A stretch of 64,000 nucleotides of DNA, from the NCBI GenBank assembly GCA_938017975.1, contig CALIKQ010000041.1, positions 55,124 through 119,123 of the forward strand, read 5' to 3'. Of this stretch, positions 36,320 to 44,214 are shown one piece after another. Source of the DNA: an uncultured Pseudomonadales bacterium. GTDB taxonomy: Bacteria; Pseudomonadota; Gammaproteobacteria; Pseudomonadales; Azotimanducaceae. Below the pieces are notes generated by a model. That model worked only from the letters and a program-made list of their open reading frames with translations. It was not told the origin of the DNA and did not search any database. Position 1 is the stretch's first letter; every line of letters starts with the position of its first letter. Position numbers and translations under genes: made by a program.

Positions 36320-37715
36320 GCGCAGGCATTCGAAGCCCAATACCCAGCCAGGCGAATAAGATCCCGATCAGCGGATTCATCCAATTCAAAATGGCATAGG
36401 GCGCATACACGAGACATTCAACTCCAAGGATGGCAGCGTAGAAAACCGCCGTAGTTGTCCATGGGATCAAGGCGGCTGTGAGCGTGCTGCCTTCCTCGAT
36501 GGTGCGAGACAAAATGGCGGAGTCTAGTGTGCTGGCCTGATAACTGGGCTTAAAGACCTGGCCGGTCAAAGTAATGGCCGCATAGGGTTCGGCGAGAGTT
36601 GCTGTCGATGCAGTCGCAGCAATGGTTGAGGTGGTGATTAAGGCGGCCGGTCGGCGCATCAACTGTGATAAGGGCAATAGTAATGCGCTGAGTAAGCCAA
36701 GGCTGCTCAGCAAGGCACCAAGAGTAACCGCGATAATGGCGAGTGTCAGCGTCCAGGCCATGGCCTGCATACCCCCTCGATTCACTAACGTATCCAACAG
36801 TGGGTCGGGTGTTTGGATGTTAACCCCTGTAAAAACACTGGTGATCAGCTCCGCGGCATCAAATTTTTGCATGGTAAATGCGATGCACATCGCTGCAATC
36901 GACGCGAGCAAAAGCACCGCTTCAGCCGGCACTTTGAATCGACTCAATCCCAGCATCAATATCAGGGGCCCTAAAGTGACCCAATGGAGGTTAAAGGTGT
37001 TGTCCAGTGCGGCAATAAACGTGGTGCTAGGGATCGCTTGGGCGCTCTCAATGTTTAGGATCATGCCGATGATCAAAAATCCAGCAAATGTTAAGAGGTA
37101 ACTTGGAAGAGTGGTGATTCGCATGCTTTGTATATGGCGGTAGAGCGGCGTCTCGGCTGAGAGCGCGGCTAAGTTTGTGGTATCAGAAACCGGTGACATT
37201 TTGTCGCCGAAGCTGGCGCCAGCGATGACCATGCCTGCAGAGATTCCTGGAGGGATACCAAAATGGGTGCCGACGCTCATAAGCACGATCCCGATGGTTG
37301 CGACAGTTCCCCATGAGGTCCCTGTGGTAAAAGACATCAGGCTGCATAAAATGAGACCGACGGGTAAAAAAGTGGTGGGTGACAAGATTTGGAGCACATA
37401 GTAGATGAGCGTTGCTACGGTACCGGCTTGGATGAATGCTGCAATGACGACACCAATTAATAGAAAAATGATCAGTGCCGGTGCCGATTTTTGGATGCCG
37501 CCGAAGATGAATTTCCTGAGCTGATGGTAGGAGTGTCCAAGCCACAGCCCTAGCGCTGCGGTAAGTGCGACTGCGATCAGTAGTAATCCATGTAGACCCG
37601 CCTCCAAAACATACAGGCCAGACATCAACCCGATAATCAGCGCAGTGAACGTAAAAAAGGCGGTGAGAAAGCTGGGTGCGGAGGGCGTTGCGGGCGCTTG
37701 ATGATCATCAGTCAT
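36309..37715 (-). CDS. nhaC: Na+/H+ antiporter NhaC family
   Basis: 468 aa integral inner-membrane protein with about 11-12 hydrophobic segments, FTTGTSWGTVATIGIVLMSVG and GASFGDKMSPVSDTTNLAA, both diagnostic of the NhaC ion-transporter superfamily. It exchanges Na+ for H+, fitting a marine or brackish habitat; some relatives exchange malate/lactate. ATG at 37715, about 100 bp after the PyrD-PyrK-like gene on the same strand. The 3' end carries a hairpin. Confidence 0.9.
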   Translation of the reverse strand: MTDDHQAPATPSAPSFLTAFFTFTALIIGLMSGLYVLEAGLHGLLLIAVALTAALGLWLGHSYHQLRKFIFGGIQKSAPALIIFLLIGVVIAAFIQAGTVATLIYYVLQILSPTTFLPVGLILCSLMSFTTGTSWGTVATIGIVLMSVGTHFGIPPGISAGMVIAGASFGDKMSPVSDTTNLAALSAETPLYRHIQSMRITTLPSYLLTFAGFLIIGMILNIESAQAIPSTTFIAALDNTFNLHWVTLGPLILMLGLSRFKVPAEAVLLLASIAAMCIAFTMQKFDAAELITSVFTGVNIQTPDPLLDTLVNRGGMQAMAWTLTLAIIAVTLGALLSSLGLLSALLLPLSQLMRRPAALITTSTIAATASTATLAEPYAAITLTGQVFKPSYQASTLDSAILSRTIEEGSTLTAALIPWTTTAVFYAAILGVECLVYAPYAILNWMNPLIGILFAWLGIGLRMPAPRA

Positions 37716-37817
37716 CTTAATTTGGAGTCGGTCTTAAAACTTCGCCCGGCGCGGGCTAATTTAATGACGACCGCGCTCAAAACGTAGAGCTACAATCGGC
37801 GTGGGGGGCACCCCTCA

Positions 37818-39437
37818 TCAAAGTGCTGAAGCGTTTAAAAAGGGACCGTCGACACAAATTCGCTGCCCATCGGGCGCAGCGCAAGCGCCGCAAATCCCAA
37901 CGCCACACTTGGTGAGGTAGTCGATGGCGCTGAAGATCTGATCATCCGCGACAAATTGGCGCTCAACCTCAATCGCTGCGCGGACCATCGGCTCTGGTCC
38001 GCAGTTATAAAAAACCAAGTTTTCTAATGCCGCTGCATTGAGATCAGACAGGTATTGCGCAAGGTCTTCGGTCACGCGACCTTCGAATCCAGCCGAGCCG
38101 TCGTCGGTTGCAACATGAAGGTTTGCGATTTGACGGCATTCGTCAAGGTAATACAGCCTTTCAGCAGTCCGAGCCCCAGTGAAAATTTCTGCACCTGGGA
38201 AATCTCTAGCGATCTGGTAGACCGCCGCGAGACCGGTTCCTCCGGCAACAGCGATCACGGTTTGATCCGGGCTCGGGGTGACGGCTTGGCCATGAGGTCC
38301 TCGAATATATGTTTTGGTTCCAGGGGCTAATGTCATAAGACTGTTGGTGAATTCGCCGACGTCAATGGCCACGAGGGTTAACGGCTTGTCGCAGAGCGCA
38401 GAGAAGGGTTTTTCTCCTACGCCAGGAATCCAGAGAAAAACAAACTCACCGGCTTTAACGTCAATATCCTCTTCGAATGTCAGTAAGGTAATATCGCTGC
38501 AAACCGTTTCGTTATTGCTCAGTGTTACCGGCTTAAAGTCCATGTCGATGTTGTACTTTATTTTCCGTTCGGCACGCTCGGTTTTCTCAGCAAGGTCGCC
38601 GCTGAGTGTGTCGAAGTAGACTTCGATTTCTTTTGTCGTCATCCCAGTAAGCGCTGAGCCTACGCCAATGATGGAAGCGCCGGCAGCCTGCATCGCTATG
38701 ACGTCTTTCGCGGCGCTGATGCCGCCGCAACCTATGATGGGCACACTCGAGACGGCGCGAATGTCGCGGATGCATTTCAGGGCGATGGGTAGAATGCCTT
38801 TGCCTGACATGCCCCCAGCGCCGTTGCTGAGCACGGGCTCACCAAAGGCGCTGGTGTAACCAGGCCCGACGGTGTTGATGGCACAAAGAGCATCTGCGCC
38901 CGCTTCAACCGCAGCCGATGCGATCTCCTGAATTCGATCCGTATTGGGCGTCAGCTTAGGAATAACAGGGATATCTACTGCCGCCTTGACAGCTTTGACA
39001 ATATCGTAGACCAGTGCTGGGTCTTGCCCCATCGCCATACCGTAGCCTTTGGCGTGGGGACAGGACAGGTTGAGCTCTAAACCGTCAGAAAAGGGTGCAA
39101 GACATTGTGCAACAGCTACGAACTCTTCAAGGTTAGCGCCGAAAATAGAGGTCAAAAGAAATTTGTCGTCAGGTATCTCGAGGGTGTCCAGGAGTTCTGC
39201 AGAATTCGACATGCCTGGATTGGTGAGCCCAACTGCGTTTACAAAGTTACCAGGTGCATATTGGCTAAGAATCGGCTCCCGATTACCAAGACGCGGGTCT
39301 GGACCAATACTTTTTGTGGTGAGGACGCCCACGGCCGGTACATCGCGGATGAATCTTTGCAAAATAGGCGTCGCAGTGGTGACAATGCCCGATGGAATGG
39401 TGAAGGGCCCAGAGACCGATTTGCCGAGGAAGTTCAC
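37818..39437 (-). CDS. Fused dihydroorotate dehydrogenase-like (PyrD 1B type) and PyrK-like electron-transfer protein
   Basis: 539 aa. Residues 1-290 are a class-1B dihydroorotate dehydrogenase-like TIM barrel: NAVGLTNPG, NLSCPHAKGYG with C126 at the catalytic position, VIPKLTPN and IIGCGGISAAKDV, binding FMN. Residues about 300-500 are a ferredoxin-NADP-reductase-type domain with EKPFSAL (FAD) and AGGTGLAAVY (NAD). The C-terminus has a [2Fe-2S] set C511, C516, C519, C528. PyrD and PyrK are normally two proteins, so this is a single-chain version. It may make pyrimidines with NAD+ or reduce a different pyrimidine-like substrate. GTG start, weak ribosome site, promoter at 39479. No pyrimidine genes are adjacent. 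Confidence 0.85.
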   Translation of the reverse strand: MNFLGKSVSGPFTIPSGIVTTATPILQRFIRDVPAVGVLTTKSIGPDPRLGNREPILSQYAPGNFVNAVGLTNPGMSNSAELLDTLEIPDDKFLLTSIFGANLEEFVAVAQCLAPFSDGLELNLSCPHAKGYGMAMGQDPALVYDIVKAVKAAVDIPVIPKLTPNTDRIQEIASAAVEAGADALCAINTVGPGYTSAFGEPVLSNGAGGMSGKGILPIALKCIRDIRAVSSVPIIGCGGISAAKDVIAMQAAGASIIGVGSALTGMTTKEIEVYFDTLSGDLAEKTERAERKIKYNIDMDFKPVTLSNNETVCSDITLLTFEEDIDVKAGEFVFLWIPGVGEKPFSALCDKPLTLVAIDVGEFTNSLMTLAPGTKTYIRGPHGQAVTPSPDQTVIAVAGGTGLAAVYQIARDFPGAEIFTGARTAERLYYLDECRQIANLHVATDDGSAGFEGRVTEDLAQYLSDLNAAALENLVFYNCGPEPMVRAAIEVERQFVADDQIFSAIDYLTKCGVGICGACAAPDGQRICVDGPFLNASAL

Positions 39438-39478
39438 TGCGTTAATGCCTGTTTGTTGGGCCAGATTGCCCTAGGGTA

Positions 39479-39507
39479 ATTATAATCGCGCCTCTGGTTT
39501 GAAACAA
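39479..39507 (-). promoter_or_regulatory. Sigma-70-like promoter of the PyrD-PyrK-like gene
   Basis: On the minus strand TTGTTT (39507-39502), 17-bp spacer, TATAAT (39484-39479), about 41 nt upstream of the GTG start. A perfect -10 with good spacing. The ATTATAAT core is itself palindromic, so some plus-strand activity cannot be excluded. Confidence 0.5.
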
Positions 39508-39576
39508 ATGGGTTGAGCAATTATTAAGGATTCAGTCAGGATCCTGGTCTTTGTGGCTGCCCAATTCAGGTTGACG

Positions 39577-39987
39577 TCAGCGAGTTGTTTCGAGGAGCTC
39601 TACCCAATTACCCTCCGGGTCCTCAAGCATCGCAATCTGGACGCCAGGTCTGATCTCGGTCTGACCCACAGGAATGGGTACGCCGGCAGCTGCGCAGTGG
39701 GTGAGCATCTCGGTAAGGTTAGTGACACTGATCGTAAAATATCGGAGTCCTGTTGCGCCGGTTATGCCTCCTGGTGCTGGCGCTGAATCCGGTGTTTTTT
39801 GATGCTGCAATAGCTTCACGACAGTTTCGCCGCAGGTGAGACGATGCATCACGGTGCCGCCTGGCATGGTCAGGGTTGCTTCAAAAGGTAAGCCGAGAAT
39901 GTCTCGATAAAAAGCCAGCATGGCCTCTGCATCTCGAGTGACGAGGCCTAAGTCAATGGCAGATTTAGCGAGCGCAAGCGCGGGCAT
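39577..39987 (-). CDS. VOC family (glyoxalase/dioxygenase fold) protein
   Basis: 136 aa with two beta-alpha-beta-beta-beta modules. IDLGLVTRDAEAMLAFYRDILGLP is the N-terminal module, and MLEDPEGNWVELLE near the C-terminus supplies the usual metal-ligand Glu. Members include glyoxalase I, epimerases, extradiol dioxygenases and antibiotic-binding proteins; the substrate is unclear. ATG at 39987 has AGGAG 6 nt upstream. It lies about 140 bp upstream of the PyrD-PyrK-like gene on the same strand. Confidence 0.85.
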   Translation of the reverse strand: MPALALAKSAIDLGLVTRDAEAMLAFYRDILGLPFEATLTMPGGTVMHRLTCGETVVKLLQHQKTPDSAPAPGGITGATGLRYFTISVTNLTEMLTHCAAAGVPIPVGQTEIRPGVQIAMLEDPEGNWVELLETTR

Positions 39988-40624
39988 AGAGGCTCCTAGC
40001 TTTTTGTTGGATGTTCATGGATTTATCCCACACCCCAATGACTAAAGCAAATTTCAGTGTAGGCCCAATGATCCTCACAATCGCCGCTCGGAAATTCCCC
40101 AGCTGGTGGTAAGATTTGTTTTATGTTGACTGCTGTGTTGAGCAGACCCTTTTGCTGAGCCGACGGTGATACGGTTGTAAAGGTGGAAGCATTAAAGGCG
40201 AAGCCTTGGTTGGGGCCTTGTTTGTCAATCGCATGTTTTGAGAAAAGCACTGAATCAAGGGCCATCCGAACATTGAACCGAAGCAATGAGCAGGTGACTC
40301 AGAGGGGCGGTTAGATGAGGGTCTTAGTGGCGTAAAAAGGCCAACCCACGAAAGCACTTTGAATCAGGGGGCTACGGACTTTCTTTGACGGCTTCGCTGA
40401 GCTGCTTGTTTTCTATTACGCGATGGCCGAATGAAGCTGGGAGGCGTTGGGCCCCAGAGTAAATGAAGGTCGAGCTGAGCAATACAAGTCATTGACGTGG
40501 GTGATGCAAAGGGACCGAAAGTAGCTCGAGACTTTGGCGGGATGAGAAAGCCAATGTTGCTCTGATTCATTCCGCCGTTCTTCTTTGCTTGCTTCTTTGA
40601 ACAAAACTCTTGGAGTCTGAAGTG
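39988..40624. other. Long divergent intergenic region
   Basis: About 635 bp between the VOC gene (-) and the pyroglutamyl-peptidase-like gene (+). Three small minus-strand frames (up to about 87 codons, 40023-40286) resemble no family I know and lack good ribosome sites. The region may hold a decayed gene, an RNA or only promoters; I cannot tell. Confidence 0.4.
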
Positions 40625-41971
40625 ATGGTGTTTAAATGTGGCGGCGAAGCGGTAGGCGGATTACGCCAACGCTTGATGCAAGCGAATTTTAAGCCTTTCG
40701 ATTTGGTCAGGGTTGCTGTTGGTCTTGGTCGCCTTGTTGGTGTCGCGGTGCTGGGTTTGATGAGCGGTGTTCTCTTGGCTCAAGCGACGCCAGCAGCCGG
40801 AGTAAATGTGGCCACTGAAGTCTCAGGCCTCAGAGAAGATGCCAAGGTTAGGGAGAAAAGTATTTCAACCGTAGAAGAAGACCGGCTCCCCAAGGCGCTG
40901 AGCGCGATGCCTGAGTTTCGCGCTCAAATCGGTACGCTTACAGCGTCTTGGTTTGCTGCATTAGGGGCCTGTCATTCAGCAACAGACTTATTCGCAACGG
41001 TTGAACGTCAGGCTCTAGCGCTTTGGCATGATCACACCGCTGCGGTGGCTGATAGGACTCCCTTTGATGACCGGGTATTGTATTGGCAGCGCTTGTCCTT
41101 AGCTCCTCTGGTGCGTGCCCGTGCAAATGCGCTTGGTTTATCGGCAGATGAGCGTGCAGTTTTGATCGCGCGTTTCGAGCAGGCAAGCCGGGGTCAAACC
41201 GACATCCATTGGCATCCTTCGAGTGACTTAAAAGTACTGATGACCGGGTTTGACCCTTTTTCTCTAGATCGCCGAATTGATCAAAGCAATCCGTCTGGTC
41301 TGATCGCTTTGGCACTCGATGGGCAGAGATTCGAGTTGGAGGGCTATCAAGTTGAGATCAACGCAGCGTTGTTTCCTGTACGTTATGGTGATTTTGACGC
41401 CGGCGTTCTCGAGGATTGGCTTGAACCGATCTTTCAATCGACTTCCCTGGCGCTGTTTTTATCGGTTTCGATGGGCCGCGATCAATTCGATTTGGAGCGG
41501 TTTCCGGGCCGCCGTCGAAGCAGTGCCGCACTTGGAAATCTGCGAGAACATACGGGTGCATCCTCATCGTCGCCCCAGCCGCCAGGCCTTCGTGGTCAAC
41601 CGATTGACGGTCCTGAATTCGTCGAATTTAGCTTGCCTGTCGCTGCCATGCAGCGCGCAGAGGGGGCTTTCGAGATTCGTGATAACAAACGCGTGACGAC
41701 GCTTGAGCGCGGCAGTTTTCGTGCCGTTGGTTTGAGCGATCTTCGAGGACAAACGGCGGTGCTTGGAAGTGGCGGGGGCTATCTATCTAACGAGATTTCT
41801 TATCGGACGATCCGACTGGCAAGTAATCTCAATCTGGACATCCCGATGGGACATATTCATACGCCGAGTGTTCTTGGCCACGATCCAGAGCGCTCGAACC
41901 AAATGCTCAAGCAGGTCAAGGCGATGATTGACAGAGCGCTTCAGGCCGACAAAGACTTTGGCCGCGATTGA
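40625..41971 (+). CDS. Pyroglutamyl-peptidase-like protein (C15 fold) with Ser at the catalytic Cys position
   Basis: About 448 aa. Residues 31-53 form a hydrophobic signal/anchor segment, so the protein is probably exported or membrane-tethered. Residues 200-430 resemble pyrrolidone carboxypeptidase: VLMTGFDPFS (family VLLTGFEPF), SMGRDQFDLERF with the conserved Glu (291), and GHIHTPS with the catalytic His (412). Where the family has an LCN Cys, this protein reads GGYLSNEISY, with Ser388. The 200-residue N-terminal part has no recognised domain. It may be inactive or a Ser variant. Start ATG 40625 (or GTG 40622) has GGAG at 40612-40615; TTG 40610 overlaps that site. Confidence 0.7.
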   Translation: MVFKCGGEAVGGLRQRLMQANFKPFDLVRVAVGLGRLVGVAVLGLMSGVLLAQATPAAGVNVATEVSGLREDAKVREKSISTVEEDRLPKALSAMPEFRAQIGTLTASWFAALGACHSATDLFATVERQALALWHDHTAAVADRTPFDDRVLYWQRLSLAPLVRARANALGLSADERAVLIARFEQASRGQTDIHWHPSSDLKVLMTGFDPFSLDRRIDQSNPSGLIALALDGQRFELEGYQVEINAALFPVRYGDFDAGVLEDWLEPIFQSTSLALFLSVSMGRDQFDLERFPGRRRSSAALGNLREHTGASSSSPQPPGLRGQPIDGPEFVEFSLPVAAMQRAEGAFEIRDNKRVTTLERGSFRAVGLSDLRGQTAVLGSGGGYLSNEISYRTIRLASNLNLDIPMGHIHTPSVLGHDPERSNQMLKQVKAMIDRALQADKDFGRD

Positions 41972-42055
41972 TTTTCGATGCCAGTCTGTATGGACTGAAT
42001 TGGGCCTTGAGTACGCCGCAACTTGCTACTCGATCCGCGGTTAAAAAGCTGATGT

Positions 42056-42100
42056 TGTGCGATTGGATGCGCACAGCGAGAGTAGGATGCTTGGTATGAT
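42056..42100 (+). promoter_or_regulatory. Inverted repeat and extended -10 upstream of the TPR/2OG gene
   Basis: TGTGCG (42056-42061) and CGCACA (42070-42075) form an inverted repeat. It is followed by TGGTATGAT, whose TATGAT (42095-42100) with the upstream TG resembles an extended -10, 28 bp before the start. Tentative operator/promoter. Confidence 0.3.
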
Positions 42101-42127
42101 GAGATTAAATGATCGATTGGGACAACG

Positions 42128-43951
42128 GTGATGGATCGAAGTGAAATCCAAAAGCGATTAGGGGCCGGCCAGAAGGCATTGAAAGGGTCCGATTTCGGCG
42201 CGGCTGTTACTGCGATGGCGCCGTTGCTCAATCAGTTCAAAGCTGATGAAAGGTTTTTACGCATGCTGTCGACGGCTGCGATAAAAGCAGGATCGAGTGA
42301 TGTGGCACTTAGGGTGCTCAAGCATCTGGTGGTTTTAGTGCCTGAAGATGCCGAGGTCAATGCTGCGCTCGGCGATTTGTATCGCAACACCGGAGAATTA
42401 GAGGCAGCTTACGGGCACCTGCAGAAAAGCGTTGAGCGCGCACCCGACCGACCTGAGTTTCTCTACAACTTTGGTTTGTACATGATGGATGTTGGTGCGC
42501 CAGGTCGGGCGGAGTCTTTGTTTCGGGCGGCACTTGACCTTCGGCCTGATTACGCAAAGTCAGCGTTTGGACTTGCGAACGCGCTCGAAGCTCAATCTGA
42601 CTTTATCGGTGCGGGGGTGGTGCTCGATTCGATGCTGGTTGACCGAACCAGTGATCCTGTCGTCTGGTTTCGGTTGGGGCGGATCCATTATCGAAGCAAT
42701 CAGCCTGATAAAGCACGCGATGCATTGGAGCGCGCGCAAGCGCTGGCGCCGAAAGATCCAGAGCTGGTTGTCGAAGCTGCTAAATTACTGATTACTTTGG
42801 GTCAGGTTGACTCAGCCCTGGGCTGGCTAGATCAAGTCATCCTACAGGTGCCTCATCATGGGCCTCTGTTTAAACTGCGCGCTAGTCTTGTGCATGAACT
42901 TGGCGCTGAGGGATGTTTGGAGCATTACGAAGCCCTGAGTTTCAGTTCATTGACCCCCGATCAAAAAATGGATTACCTGATGTTTTTGGTTCTGCTTGGG
43001 CGTTCTGATTTTGCTCAAGAACAGCTTGAGAGAAGCCATGGAGGGTTAGACAACACTTGGCCAAACGTGCTCGTATTGGCCCAGCTTCAGATTTGGCACG
43101 ACCAAAATCAGTTCTCCGAAATGATTTCAGCGATTAAGCGTTGTGATGGCGATTATGATGAATGGCTCGCTGTCGCACATTTGGGGTTAGGAGATTATGG
43201 AGCGGCTGAGCAGGTACTGAGGCGCTTGCTGAACACCAACCCGAATAACCAGTACTGGATCGCCCTTTTGGAGACGGCGCTACGAGCTGGGGATCGTGGT
43301 CATGATCAGGCACACTTTCCAGAGCATCCGCCTTTCCAGATCATTAAGCTTCAGGATGTGCTTGGTTCAACCGAGGTCTTTAAGCTCAACACGTTGCTCG
43401 AGGCTTGGTTGATGGACCAGCATCGGTTTAAGAAGTCGCCGCTGGGCCAGAGCGTTAACCAAGGGACGCAGACCGCGGGCAATTTGTTCGAGCAGAATTA
43501 TCCGCCGCTCGCGAAACTTTGGCAGTCATTAAAGGAAGCGATCGAGGGGATGTTGCAGGACCCAATGCATTTTGGCGGCGCACAGATGTTTGGCTTTCAG
43601 CCTAAAGACGGTGCGGTCAATAGAATCAGACTCGAATCATCATGGTCGATTCGGGTTTCGGCGCAAGGTCATCATGTGCCGCATGTGCACAGCAAGGGCT
43701 GGTTAAGTTGCGTTTACTACGTTGGCGTTCCCAATGTGATGGCTGATCAGGAGGCGGATTACGCTGGATATCTCGCGCTGGGTCGGCCGGGCGTTACGTT
43801 GCCGCAGTCGCAGGAGCCCACGGTTTTTATAAAGCCTGAGCCTGGGACGATGGTTGTGTTTCCCAGTTATGTTTGGCATGAAACAAGACCTTTTACTGGA
43901 GATGGGGAGCGCACGGTGATCGCGTTTGATGTTTTGCCAATTCTGAATTAG
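42128..43951 (+). CDS. TPR protein with C-terminal 2OG-Fe(II) oxygenase domain
   Basis: 607 aa. Residues about 5-400 are tandem TPR units (NAALGDLYRNTGELEAAYGH, YNFGLYMMDVGAPGRAESLF, VWFRLGRIHYRSNQPDKARD). The C-terminal 200 residues match the TIGR02466-type oxygenase: H519/H521 in PHVHSKGWLSCVYYV, distal H584 in PSYVWHETRPF and Arg595 in GERTVIAFD. The TPR part probably binds a protein or peptide substrate for hydroxylation. The start is GTG 42128 or the adjacent ATG 42131; neither has a strong ribosome site. No signal peptide. It shares the oxygenase type with the protein at 23320 and the TPR-plus-enzyme plan with the sulfotransferase at 7952. Confidence 0.85.
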   Translation: MMDRSEIQKRLGAGQKALKGSDFGAAVTAMAPLLNQFKADERFLRMLSTAAIKAGSSDVALRVLKHLVVLVPEDAEVNAALGDLYRNTGELEAAYGHLQKSVERAPDRPEFLYNFGLYMMDVGAPGRAESLFRAALDLRPDYAKSAFGLANALEAQSDFIGAGVVLDSMLVDRTSDPVVWFRLGRIHYRSNQPDKARDALERAQALAPKDPELVVEAAKLLITLGQVDSALGWLDQVILQVPHHGPLFKLRASLVHELGAEGCLEHYEALSFSSLTPDQKMDYLMFLVLLGRSDFAQEQLERSHGGLDNTWPNVLVLAQLQIWHDQNQFSEMISAIKRCDGDYDEWLAVAHLGLGDYGAAEQVLRRLLNTNPNNQYWIALLETALRAGDRGHDQAHFPEHPPFQIIKLQDVLGSTEVFKLNTLLEAWLMDQHRFKKSPLGQSVNQGTQTAGNLFEQNYPPLAKLWQSLKEAIEGMLQDPMHFGGAQMFGFQPKDGAVNRIRLESSWSIRVSAQGHHVPHVHSKGWLSCVYYVGVPNVMADQEADYAGYLALGRPGVTLPQSQEPTVFIKPEPGTMVVFPSYVWHETRPFTGDGERTVIAFDVLPILN

Positions 43952-44006
43952 TTCATATTGAGCAATAAAATGGTGAATAAATGAAGTAATTTTATTGAAA
44001 TAATGA

Positions 44007-44036
44007 TTGAACTATTGAGATTTCTACAGATACAAT
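44007..44036 (+). promoter_or_regulatory. Candidate sigma-70 promoter of the TonB receptor gene
   Basis: TTGAAC (44007-44012), 18-bp spacer, TACAAT (44031-44036) in an AT-rich stretch, leaving a leader of about 170 nt before the start codon. Confidence 0.35.
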
Positions 44037-44214
44037 TGGCGAGTGCATGATTTCATTGTGCGGCGATGCCGTCCGCTGAGAAAATGCTTGAGCAATTGCG
44101 ACGTTAACTGTGTGATGAAAAACCCACGTAAAAGAGGTTGGAATCCACGGTAACCAAGCCGCCTTTCTGAAGGTGTTTGCAGAAATGGGAAACTTAAAAA
44201 AATGAGGAAATCTT

